Source: Sphaerisporangium album (GTDB taxonomy: Bacteria > Actinomycetota > Actinomycetes > Streptosporangiales > Streptosporangiaceae). From it: DNA of 64,000 nt. Below are positions 1 to 8,500 of this stretch, one piece after another. A model generated the notes under the pieces. That model was not told the DNA's origin, made no database searches, and worked only from the letters and a program-made list of their open reading frames with translations. Location of the stretch: NCBI RefSeq assembly GCF_003323745.1, contig NZ_QOIL01000004.1, positions 124,001 to 188,000 on the forward strand. The letters run 5' to 3'. Position numbers and translations under genes: made by a program. Each line of letters starts with the position of its first letter. The first letter of the stretch is position 1.

Positions 1-1599
1 CCGGACGCCCGCGCCGAAGGTGAACCTGGTGTCGACGGTCGCGAACGAGACGTCCAGGTCGTGGACGACGAGCCCGCTGATCGGCGCGGGCGGCGGCATC
101 GCGCCGAATCGGGTGGCCAGCGAGTCGACGAGCTCCCCGACCGGGACCTCCTGGTCGGGGAAGCTCCGGCCCGAGAAGAACCATCCCTGCCCGGTCGTGT
201 AGGAGGCCATCACGCCGAGGCGGATTGCGAAGACCGCGAGCTCGGCGGAGGTGAGGAACTTCACGTCGGGGCCGTCGACGTTCAGCGAGAACAGCACGGC
301 CTGCAGGTCCACACCGTCGGCGACGGCCCAAGAGCCGGTCAGCTCCAGCAGGCCCGCCGCCGTCACCGGCCCGGTGCTCGGCTTGTCGATCGTGACCTGG
401 AACTTGTGGACGGCGAGGTCCGGCAGGTGGCCCGCCGCGTCGGAGCCGGTGAAGTCGCCGTAGATCTCGCGCAGCGTGGGGAAGGGGTCGCCCTCGCGCA
501 GCGCGCCCGAGAACGAGACGCCGTCGCCGAACTCGGCCGTCACCTCCAGCGTGCCGCGCGCGCCGATCGCGACCAGCCCGGTCACCATGACGTCGACCTG
601 CGGGCTCGCGGTCAGCGGGCCGTCGACCCGGAACACGACGTCCACGGCCTGCAGACGCAGCACGCCGGCGTCCCACTCCTGGGTGGTCTCCAGCGTGACG
701 GACAGGTACGGGATCAGGGTGGGCCCGCCGGGGTTCAGCGCGATCAGGACCTCGCTGAGCACCACTGGGGCGGTGATCTGGAAGTCGTCGCCGGGGATGG
801 CGAGGCCCGGCAGTCTCAGGAAGGCGGCGATGTCCGCGAACGCCGCCCGGCCCGCCTCGCGGAAGTCGCCGAGCAACAGGATCGGGTCGCGCCACGCGCC
901 GATCCGGGCGCTGATCAGGACGTCGTTGCGCTTGCCGTACGCGGTGAACGGCACGGCGCCGGTCACCGTCACCGAGCCGCGCACCGTGAGGTCGGCGCGG
1001 ATCGGGTCCATCTCCGGCTCGCCGAGGATCTCGTAGCGCAGGCCGTCGAGGGTGAACAGGCCGAGATCCAGGCTGTGTCCCGCCGGGCCGAACAGGACGA
1101 TCATCGGCACGGGGGTGACCTCGAAGCCCAGCGCCGGGATCTCGGCGATCATCGTGATCGTGCCGGTGACGTCGTGTTCGACCCCCGCGAACAGCAGATC
1201 CAAGGGGGCCAGCACGGTGGTGATGACGAGCTTGCCGGTGAAGGTCAGGTTGCCGGAGGGCGGCCGGCGGAGCACCGGGTCCTGGAAGGAGAGCGTCTCG
1301 AACATCCCCCGCGCGAGCATCGGGAACGCCTTCACGAACGTCCAGCCGCGCTCGCCCGTGCCGGTGATGTCGGTGCCGTCGGCGGCGAAGCGTGCGGTGA
1401 CCGCCATCCCGTCGAACGGCCCGCCGACCCCGACGCCCTCGACGGTGACCGCGTCGGCCGTCTCGCTGCGGTGGGCCCTGTCGAGGACGAACCTCGCGCC
1501 GAGGTCCCGCACCAGCGCGGGGTCCCCCAGATCGGCGGTGACGAGGTCGAGGCGCTCGCCGGTGAGGACGACGACGCCTCTGATCTGCTCGATGGTCAC
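1..1599 (-). CDS. N-terminal part of a large beta-rich uncharacterised protein (DUF6603-like), cut by the window edge
   Basis: The frame is open from a GTG at 1599 to the left edge, giving 533 residues without a stop. It has no signal peptide, membrane segment or Cys-rich region. The sequence alternates hydrophobic and polar residues with many short Gly turns and repeated phrases of the type VTGxVxFTxxG, as in long beta-solenoid or beta-sandwich proteins. The segment near residues 495-530 (SFPDQEVPVGELVDSLA, then PPPAPISGLVVHDLDVSF) recalls the giant DUF6603 proteins; that is memory, not a search. The GTG overlaps the stop of the upstream metallo-beta-lactamase gene in a GTGA, which fixes the start and shows translational coupling. 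It is the last visible gene of the five-gene unit. Function unknown; a structural or scaffold role is inference. Confidence 0.8.
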   Translation of the reverse strand, partial: MTIEQIRGVVVLTGERLDLVTADLGDPALVRDLGARFVLDRAHRSETADAVTVEGVGVGGPFDGMAVTARFAADGTDITGTGERGWTFVKAFPMLARGMFETLSFQDPVLRRPPSGNLTFTGKLVITTVLAPLDLLFAGVEHDVTGTITMIAEIPALGFEVTPVPMIVLFGPAGHSLDLGLFTLDGLRYEILGEPEMDPIRADLTVRGSVTVTGAVPFTAYGKRNDVLISARIGAWRDPILLLGDFREAGRAAFADIAAFLRLPGLAIPGDDFQITAPVVLSEVLIALNPGGPTLIPYLSVTLETTQEWDAGVLRLQAVDVVFRVDGPLTASPQVDVMVTGLVAIGARGTLEVTAEFGDGVSFSGALREGDPFPTLREIYGDFTGSDAAGHLPDLAVHKFQVTIDKPSTGPVTAAGLLELTGSWAVADGVDLQAVLFSLNVDGPDVKFLTSAELAVFAIRLGVMASYTTGQGWFFSGRSFPDQEVPVGELVDSLATRFGAMPPPAPISGLVVHDLDVSFATVDTRFTFGAGVR

Positions 1600-2837
1600 G
1601 AGTCCTCCGAGTCATCGCCCGAGCCGTCGTCGGCCGGGGCGCCGCGCGGGGGGTCGATGAAGTAGTCGAAGCGGCCGGTTCCGGTGCTCTGCAGCGGGAC
1701 CGTCATGTTGAGGTGCTCGTAGGCGAATCCGCTGCGCGAGGTGTGCTTGCGCCAGAAGTACACATCATGGGCGTCCACCTCGGCGATGTCCGCGCGGGCG
1801 TCCAGGTGGTCGTGGTAGCGCCACACCACCTCGCCGCGGGGCAGGTGGTTGGTCTCGACCGCCCGGCCCGCGCAGATGATCGCCATCTTCGGCTGGGTCA
1901 GGTCGATGAACGACTGCAGTGAGGAGGTGCAGGCGCTGCCGTGGTGCCCGACCTGGAGCAGGTCCAGGTTCCTGATGCGATCCCTGTGCCGGTCCATGAG
2001 GAAGGTCTCGGTGCTGTAGGTCGCGTCGCCGACGATGAGGATCTTCTCGTTGTAGACCTCGATCAGGGTGACGACGGAGCCCGCGTTGATGGCGTCCAGC
2101 CCGATCTCGTCGGCGTGGGTCTTGGGGACCTCCGCCGCGAGGATCGTCATCTTGCAGTCGGGTTCGTCGAGGATGCGGATCCCGCCGTCGACCAGGACGT
2201 CGATCTGGCCGTCCGCCGTGCGGGCCGGTACGTCCACCTTGGCCAGTTGCCGGCCGCTCCGATTGTTGCGGACGCGCCGGATGTCGTTCCTGGACGCGAC
2301 GTGCCGCTTCAGGAACTTGCGGGTCTTCGCGAAGCTGTATTCGCCGAGGGAGTCGCTGTGGTAGACCTTCCCGAACGTCACGTTGTCCGGGGTGAGCTGT
2401 TCGACCCAGCTGTAGTGGTCCCGGTCCGGATGGGTGAGGATCAGGATGTCGATCCTGCTGCCGCCGCCCAGGTAGATGTCCTTCTTGAGGATCGCCTGGC
2501 CGTCGCCCCTGGCCGACTCGCTCTCGCCGTCGGTGGAGACCGTCCCGCAGTCGATCATCACGGTCTTCCCCCGCGGGGTGGACATGATCGCGCCGTCGCC
2601 CTGGCCCATCTGCAGGAACGTCAGGTAGAAGACGCCGTCGCCGCGCCTGCCCTCGTCCAGCGGCACGTCCTCCTCGACGCGGCGCTTCTTGAGCCTGTCC
2701 TTGTCGGCAACGGCCTTCTCGATCTTCTTGGTCGTCCTGGCCCTGACGGCGTCCTCGACGTCGCCCCGGCCGACCGATTCGGTGTCGGACTCGGAGTCGG
2801 AGTAGCGATCGCGCTTGTCCCTGCGTAGGTTCTTCAC
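1596..2837 (-). CDS. Soluble ComEC/Rec2-like metallo-beta-lactamase-fold hydrolase
   Basis: 413 aa from a GTG start. Residues 1-65 are charged and disordered-looking (Ser/Asp runs, then a Lys/Arg stretch). The MBL domain follows: a GDG near 80-82, the metal motif THPDRDH (H136, D138, D140, H141), the bridging Asp in GDATYSTE (D271), and HHGS at 298-301. The GQGDG opening and the HHGS ending are typical of ComEC/Rec2-type domains, but there are no membrane segments, so this is a free-standing cytoplasmic version. The tail is acidic (DDGSGDDSEDS). It lies 6 nt downstream of the LamG gene and overlaps the next gene by 4 nt. Substrate unknown; nuclease or phosphodiesterase activity is plausible from the family. 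The complete metal ligand set suggests an active enzyme. Confidence 0.88.
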   Translation of the reverse strand: MKNLRRDKRDRYSDSESDTESVGRGDVEDAVRARTTKKIEKAVADKDRLKKRRVEEDVPLDEGRRGDGVFYLTFLQMGQGDGAIMSTPRGKTVMIDCGTVSTDGESESARGDGQAILKKDIYLGGGSRIDILILTHPDRDHYSWVEQLTPDNVTFGKVYHSDSLGEYSFAKTRKFLKRHVASRNDIRRVRNNRSGRQLAKVDVPARTADGQIDVLVDGGIRILDEPDCKMTILAAEVPKTHADEIGLDAINAGSVVTLIEVYNEKILIVGDATYSTETFLMDRHRDRIRNLDLLQVGHHGSACTSSLQSFIDLTQPKMAIICAGRAVETNHLPRGEVVWRYHDHLDARADIAEVDAHDVYFWRKHTSRSGFAYEHLNMTVPLQSTGTGRFDYFIDPPRGAPADDGSGDDSEDS

Positions 2838-2843
2838 CGCGCC

Positions 2844-5411
2844 TCACCCGGGAAAGTGGAGCTGCCAGCGGCCCTGGTTGACCCGTCCCTTCGGACGCCA
2901 GGTCCAGACGTACCTGCGGTCGTTGTCGAAGGGGTTGTAGTCGGCCGCGTAGGCGTACTCACCCTGTTTGACGTTGTAGAGGTCGAACTCCAGCTGCCCC
3001 GCCGCCAGGCGCTGCAGGATCCGCAGCTCGTTCTCTCCGATCGTCACGCCGCCGATGCGCAGGCTCGACACCACGGCCGTCACCCCGTTCAGTCCCCTGG
3101 CATAGATGTCGACCAGGTCGTCGGAGGGGAGGTAGCCGGTCTTGAACTGGAAGCCCTCCGGCCTTCCCTCGATCCGGTGCCAGAACTTGTTGCCGTGATG
3201 GAAGCGGATGCTGGGGTAGGTCACCGCGTCCCCCACGCTGGTGTCCTGGAAGAGCTCCAGGTAGAGGACCTTGCCGCCCCCGCCCGCCCCGGCCTCGCGG
3301 CGCAGTTGCAGGTGGCTTCCCGTGGTGCTGATCGTCAGCTTGCCGTCGTTCGCGGCGGTCGTGCCGATCCCCACGTTGCCCGCCACCGGTTGCAGCGCCA
3401 GCGGCTTCGCCCAGGACGACTGGAGCCAGATGTAATCGTTGTCGTGGCCGAACTGGAACTGCGAGGCCCGGTCCGCCGTCCCTCCGATGATCACCGCGGC
3501 GGTTCCGGAGGGAGCCGAGTTCGGGGCCGCGACGTGCAGTTTCGCCGCCGGGATAGGGGTGCCGATCGAGACGTTGCCCGTGCTCTGCGGGTTGAGCGCG
3601 AGATGGTTGCCCGGCGGCGAGTTGAGCCACGAGTAGCTCACGGCCTGGCCGATGTGCAGCGGGTTCTTCGCCGGGCCGATCGCCAGCGCGCCCGTGGGCG
3701 GGTCCTGCGGGGCGCTGAGGATGTGCAGCCTGGTCTGGGGGAGGGTGTTGCTCCCGCCGAGGCCGGCGTTCCCCGTGCCGGAGAACAGCAGCGGGGCGCG
3801 TTCGACCGAGACGGTCATGGCGCCGTCGGCGTAACCGGGGATGTTGCGGTACTCGACGACGATCGGCGCGTGGCCCGGCGGCTGCATCGCGAAGATCTCG
3901 CGGAGCCAGAGTTCGAGGAATTCGTCGGGCTTGAGAACGGTATCGGCGACGGGCGTGACCGTCCACTGCACCCGCTGGCCCCGGGAGGCCGCCGACACCG
4001 CCCAGCGGCCCCTGTCGGTGGCCTCCAGCTTGGCGTTGCCCGCCTCGCCCGACGAGGTCAGCGCCCACGGACGGCTCTCCTTGGGCTGCTGCACGTCGAA
4101 CGAAACCGTGAACGCCGATGCCGGGGCGCTCGCCCGCAGCGCGATTCCGGCGCCGTCGCGGAGCAGGTTCGTCAGGTGGATCCGCAGCTCGCTGGCGGTC
4201 CGGGGATCGTTCAGGACCCGGTCCCCGCCGACGAGCCGCAGGTCGATCGGCAGATCGCGGCGGCCCCGGTGGTTGACCACGTCCATGAACTGGAGCCGCG
4301 TTCCGGACAGCTCGTCCTTCTCGCCCCGGTAACGCAGTCTCCGGTAGTCCAGCTCGACCCGGGTGCCCCGGGTCCCGGCAGCGCCGTCGGCGTTCATGCC
4401 GGTGAACCGGACGCTCACCGACGTGCCCGGCGCGATCGGCTGGGGCGCCTTCCACAGCAGGTACAACGCGGTGCCGTCCGGGGCCGCCTGGAGCGCCCAG
4501 TCGGGCGTGGCGAGCGCGACCGGGAGGTTCTGCGGCAGGGTGCCCTTGCGGAAGCGCAACGCGAAGTGGAAGGACGTCGGCGACAGCTCCGTGACCGGCA
4601 CGACCTCCAGGTCGTAGCGGGAGGCGTTGGTGAGCGTGAGCGTCATCGGCTGGCCGCCGGATGCCTCGTCGATGTAGAGGACCGGCTGGGAGTCGGCGTT
4701 GACCAGCGCGAACTCGACCGGGTGGGTGCGGACGAACGACTCCAGCGCCGCCTCGTCGTCCGCCATGTCGTGCTTGATCTGGAGCTCGGTCAGCGCGTCG
4801 TCGTAGACCCGGACGTGCGCGGCCAGACCCGCGAAGTTCGGGTTCAAGCCGCTCAGCGCAAGCGGCGCGGGCTGCGGGACGGGATCGCCGCGCAGGGCCG
4901 CCTGGACGGCGAGCGCGGCGGGCAGGCGTGTCAGGTCCCGGTAGTTCAGCTGGGCCACCTGGACGCCGTTGAGGAAGATCCGCGAGAACTGCGCGTCCTT
5001 GGTGACCGCGAGGTGCGTCCACGTCCCGGCCGGGACGCCGCCCGCCGGGCCGGCATGCCCTTCGTCCGGACTGACCGCCGAGGCGAACCGATGGGCCGGC
5101 GAGCCGTCGGGATTCAGGACCAGCCGGACGCCGCCGTTCAGCGTGGCGAGCACCGTCACCGGGCCCCTGCGGACGGCGTCGGCCGGGTTGATCCAGGCCG
5201 CGATCGTGTAGGCGCGCAACGGCGGCAGGGGCGGCGAGAGCACCGCGTCGTCGAGCCCGTCGAACTTCAGGCAGCTCCCGAACCTTCGGTCGGGCAGGTT
5301 CGCCGGGTCGCCCTTGACCGCGCCGTTGAGGTGAAGATCCGAGGCGTCCAGGGCGCGGCTCTCCGGCGTGACGGCGTCCAGCGGCCAGTGCAGAAGCAGC
5401 CTGGCGCTCAT
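2844..5411 (-). CDS. LamG-domain protein with tail-fibre-like C-terminal repeats
   Basis: 855 aa with no signal peptide or TM segment. Residues about 5-215 form a LamG/concanavalin-like domain (LLLHWPLD, FDGLDDAV, YTIAAWINP, WTHLAVTKD, IFLNGVQVAQL). A long beta-rich middle follows. At about 550-690 there are two related units containing (R/K)LH(I/V)..AP, IGGT or IGPA, a W-L-(N/Q)-S phrase, LAL.P and then GNVSIGT or GNVGIGTT (the second at about 678). Such GNVGIGTT repeats are common in tail-fibre and S74-type proteins. The last 150 residues are aromatic-rich and resemble a receptor-binding tip. ATG start overlaps the upstream stop as ATGA. A carbohydrate-binding adhesin or fibre is the best guess; how it would leave the cell is not evident here. 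Confidence 0.85.
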   Translation of the reverse strand: MSARLLLHWPLDAVTPESRALDASDLHLNGAVKGDPANLPDRRFGSCLKFDGLDDAVLSPPLPPLRAYTIAAWINPADAVRRGPVTVLATLNGGVRLVLNPDGSPAHRFASAVSPDEGHAGPAGGVPAGTWTHLAVTKDAQFSRIFLNGVQVAQLNYRDLTRLPAALAVQAALRGDPVPQPAPLALSGLNPNFAGLAAHVRVYDDALTELQIKHDMADDEAALESFVRTHPVEFALVNADSQPVLYIDEASGGQPMTLTLTNASRYDLEVVPVTELSPTSFHFALRFRKGTLPQNLPVALATPDWALQAAPDGTALYLLWKAPQPIAPGTSVSVRFTGMNADGAAGTRGTRVELDYRRLRYRGEKDELSGTRLQFMDVVNHRGRRDLPIDLRLVGGDRVLNDPRTASELRIHLTNLLRDGAGIALRASAPASAFTVSFDVQQPKESRPWALTSSGEAGNAKLEATDRGRWAVSAASRGQRVQWTVTPVADTVLKPDEFLELWLREIFAMQPPGHAPIVVEYRNIPGYADGAMTVSVERAPLLFSGTGNAGLGGSNTLPQTRLHILSAPQDPPTGALAIGPAKNPLHIGQAVSYSWLNSPPGNHLALNPQSTGNVSIGTPIPAAKLHVAAPNSAPSGTAAVIIGGTADRASQFQFGHDNDYIWLQSSWAKPLALQPVAGNVGIGTTAANDGKLTISTTGSHLQLRREAGAGGGGKVLYLELFQDTSVGDAVTYPSIRFHHGNKFWHRIEGRPEGFQFKTGYLPSDDLVDIYARGLNGVTAVVSSLRIGGVTIGENELRILQRLAAGQLEFDLYNVKQGEYAYAADYNPFDNDRRYVWTWRPKGRVNQGRWQLHFPG

Positions 5412-5593
5412 GCGGGCTCCCCGGGGGCCTCGACCGGGCTCAGGCCGATCTGCGCCTGGGCCTGCTGCTGGATCGTTCCGATCAGCTCGTAGACCTGGGC
5501 GTACGGGAGCTGGCCCAGCGCGTCGAGGACGAGGTTGATCTCCGGGATCGACAGGGTCAGGGTCAGCCGCTGCTGCTGCATGCGCTCTCTCAT
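5408..5593 (-). CDS. 61-aa helical protein embedded in the unknown operon
   Basis: ATG at 5593 overlaps the stop of the 1185-aa gene (ATGA), and its own stop overlaps the ATG of the LamG gene (ATGA), so it is coupled on both sides and very probably translated. The sequence begins with basic and Gln residues, then LTLTLSIPEINLVLDALGQL, then PYAQVYELIGTIQQQAQAQI, and a short acidic, Pro-containing tail. The pattern L-x-L-x3-E-x-N-x-V-L...P-Y-x2-V-x2-LI-x2-I-x2-QA is one I associate with small proteins next to phage-type tail fibres (memory only). It predicts a beta strand followed by two amphipathic helices. An oligomerisation or adaptor subunit for its large neighbours is inference. Confidence 0.8.
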   Translation of the reverse strand: MRERMQQQRLTLTLSIPEINLVLDALGQLPYAQVYELIGTIQQQAQAQIGLSPVEAPGEPA

Positions 5594-8500
5594 TCTGGTT
5601 CCGGGGCTGCGCTGGGGGCCGGGGTGGGGGCCGGGTCGAGGGTCAGCCAGCCCTCGCGGAGGGTCGGCCGGGCGGGGAAGGCGGAGTCGGGGCGCGCCTC
5701 GGTCACCGGGACGGCCGTCCAGCCCGCCGGGGTGAGCTGCCGCCACGTCCAGGACCTGCCGGGCTCGGCCGGGACGGGCAGCGCGCCGGGACGGTCGGCG
5801 TCGGTGAGCATCGGGGCGGCGAAGAACGACGGGCGCAGGTCGGCCAGGACCGCGCGGTAGTGGTCGGGCGGGATCCGCAGCGCCTTGCATGGCAGGATCC
5901 CGCTGGTCAGATGGACGGGGGCGCGCGGGTCGACCAGCATCGTCAGGCGCCGGGGCGGCAGGTCCAGGGCCAGCTCGAGCTGCGGATCGCCGGAGACCAG
6001 ACGCAGCTCCGAGCCGTCCTCGGCGTCGTCCTTGGCGCCGCCTGCCGTGCCGTCCAACGCGCCGTCCGGCGTGCCGTCCTCCGCGCCGTCCTCCGTCCAG
6101 AAGCCGATCAGGCCGTCGTTCAGGCGCAGCCGATCGCCGATCCGGACGGGGAAGCGGACCAGCGGGAAGTCGTTGGACTCGCGGCTGGACCTGCGCATGT
6201 CCTGCCGGAACACGTTCCAGTCCTGGTGGATCGCCGGCAGGCCCATGAGCTGGAGGTCGATCTCGGCCCGGACGACGGCCAGCGCGACGCCGAACAGCGG
6301 TCCCTGCTCGTAGTCCTCGGGTTCGACGCCCGCCAGCAGGCCGTCGAGATCGGACAGGAGGGTCGCGAGCCGGTCGGGGCCCATCCGCGCCAGCCTCCGC
6401 GCGACATCACGCAGATGGTCGTTGCCGATCTGCCCGATCGTGCCGGTGGTGCCGCCCGGGGCGGGCCGCCAGCGGGCGAGCGCCGGGTCCGCCGGGTCCG
6501 GTACGGCGGCCAGCACGCCGAGGGCACGGCCCTCGGCGTCGTGCACGGCCAGGCCGTCGTCCAGGTCGTCCGGAACGATCCAGCCGCAGATCGGCGACGT
6601 CACCGGGACGTCGTTCATCTCCCGCAGGTCGTGGTCGGAGTCGAGCCAGCGGAACGCGAGCCGGGCCGGCTGGGACAACCGCGGGGGCATCGCGACCCAG
6701 TCGGGGTGGCCGCGGACGCGGAGCTGGGTCGTCGTGCTGATCCGCTCGACGTCCACGTCGAAGGGGATGCCGAAGCTGCCCACGATCCGCAGCCGCAGGA
6801 CGCGCAGCGCGCCCGCCCGGATCGGATTGAAGTCGCTCAGCGGGAACGGCGCGTGCCGGGTGTCGTCGCCGACCGCCTTCGCGACCCGGGACGCGAACGC
6901 CTGGTAGTCGGGGAAGCCCAGCGGGTCGGCGATCGGAAGCTGGCGGGTCAGGCGCCGCATGAGCAGCGCGTCGTTGAAGCCGCCCAGCACCTGGGACAGG
7001 TTGGCGTCCTCGTTCGCGCTCAGATGCCGGTAGATCGCGACGAGCGTCCTCAGCCGCCGGTCGTCGCCGTGCGCCTCGTACCAGGCCAGAACGGTCTCGG
7101 GTTCCCGCAGGAACTCCTCGGGTTCGACGGCCGTCCCCGTGGTGGCCTTGGTGTACGGCACGACGATCGTGCCCGCCAGGTAACGCAGCACCCGCGCGGA
7201 CAGAACGGGGCGGGCGCTCGCCGACAGCACCGTGGAGCCGGTGTAGACGTTGGCCGCCTTGCCAGGCACGTCGCGCAGCGGCTTGAGTTCCGGCTCGTCG
7301 CCCTGGAAGGCGTAGTTCCCGGTGATGTAGGTCCGGTCGTAGTTACGGTCGGCCGTGTCCAGGTTGTCGCCGAGACCGGCGGGGAAGAACTCGACCTCCC
7401 ACTGCAGCAGGACCGGATGCCAGGGCTGGCGCGTCCAGGTGTCCGCGCCGAGGCCCGTCCCCGACGCCCGTGCCCGCAGCTCGGTGAGGTCGGCCGGATC
7501 GGCCACCGGGACGGTCGCGCAGGGCAGCAGACCGCCGGGGTGGCCCTCGCCGTCCCGGCCGTAGCGGTCGCCGGGGGTGGCGGCCCGGCCGGTGAGCAGC
7601 ACGACGGGCTCGGACGGCAGGTAGTACTGCGGCGCCCCCACCCGGTCGGCGACGAAGGCCGCCTTGACCGGCGCGGCCTTCTTCGCGTTGAAGTCGTCGA
7701 GCGCTCCTTTCAGAGCGGTTTCGGCGGATTCGAGGGTCCACGCGAGGGTGTCCGGGGCCCCGCCCGGGTACGTGCCCGTGCGGGCGGTCAGGTCGGCGAG
7801 GTTCTCCATCCGGCGTTCGAGGAAGTGACGGACCTCGTCGGGGTCGGGGTAGGTGTCACGGCTCGTCTCGTAGGGGTAGACGCAGAGCTGGTACTTGTAC
7901 CAGTCCGCGAACAGTTGCTCGCGGGCCGACAGGAGCCGCTGCTGCTCCCGGTCGTACGCCTCCTGCGCCGTGTTCAGGGCGTTGAGGAGGTCGCCGATGC
8001 CGTGATCGAGCCTGAGCGCCTCCCGGAGCTGGCGCTGCTCGGCGGTGGCCTCGCCGTCGTCGCGGCGGATCGTCCACAGGACCCCGGACGGGACGCCCCG
8101 GAAGGTGCCCGCGTGCCGCGCCTCGGCCAGTCGCGCACCCACGTCCAGCGGCTTGGACTCCAGTTCGTCGGCGAAGGACAGGGCTTCGAGCAGGTTCTCC
8201 ACCTCGTCGGGGCCCTGGTCGGCGGCCAATCCGGGCAGGCTCGCGCCCAGGTGCCCGGCGAGCGCCTCGGTCGCGGTGGTGCCGACCCAGACTCCGGACT
8301 CGGCGTCGGGACTCAGCGGGGACACGGGGCCGGGGGCCGGCTGGAAGACGATCCGGGCATAACAGACCATGCGCTCAGGCTTGGGCCCGTCCTCTGCCGT
8401 GCCCTGTGCTACGGGCGCGGTCTGAGGCGCGGTCTTGGTTGCGGCCTTGGGCGCTGCCCATCCGAGGTCGGCGCCGAGCTTCTCCCGCCACTTCGCGTCC

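Noticed and set aside
1-5411. Reading the left operon as part of a prophage
   Set aside because: Only fibre-like features are seen; no integrase, portal, capsid, terminase or lysis gene lies in the window, and the other operon members are not phage families I know.
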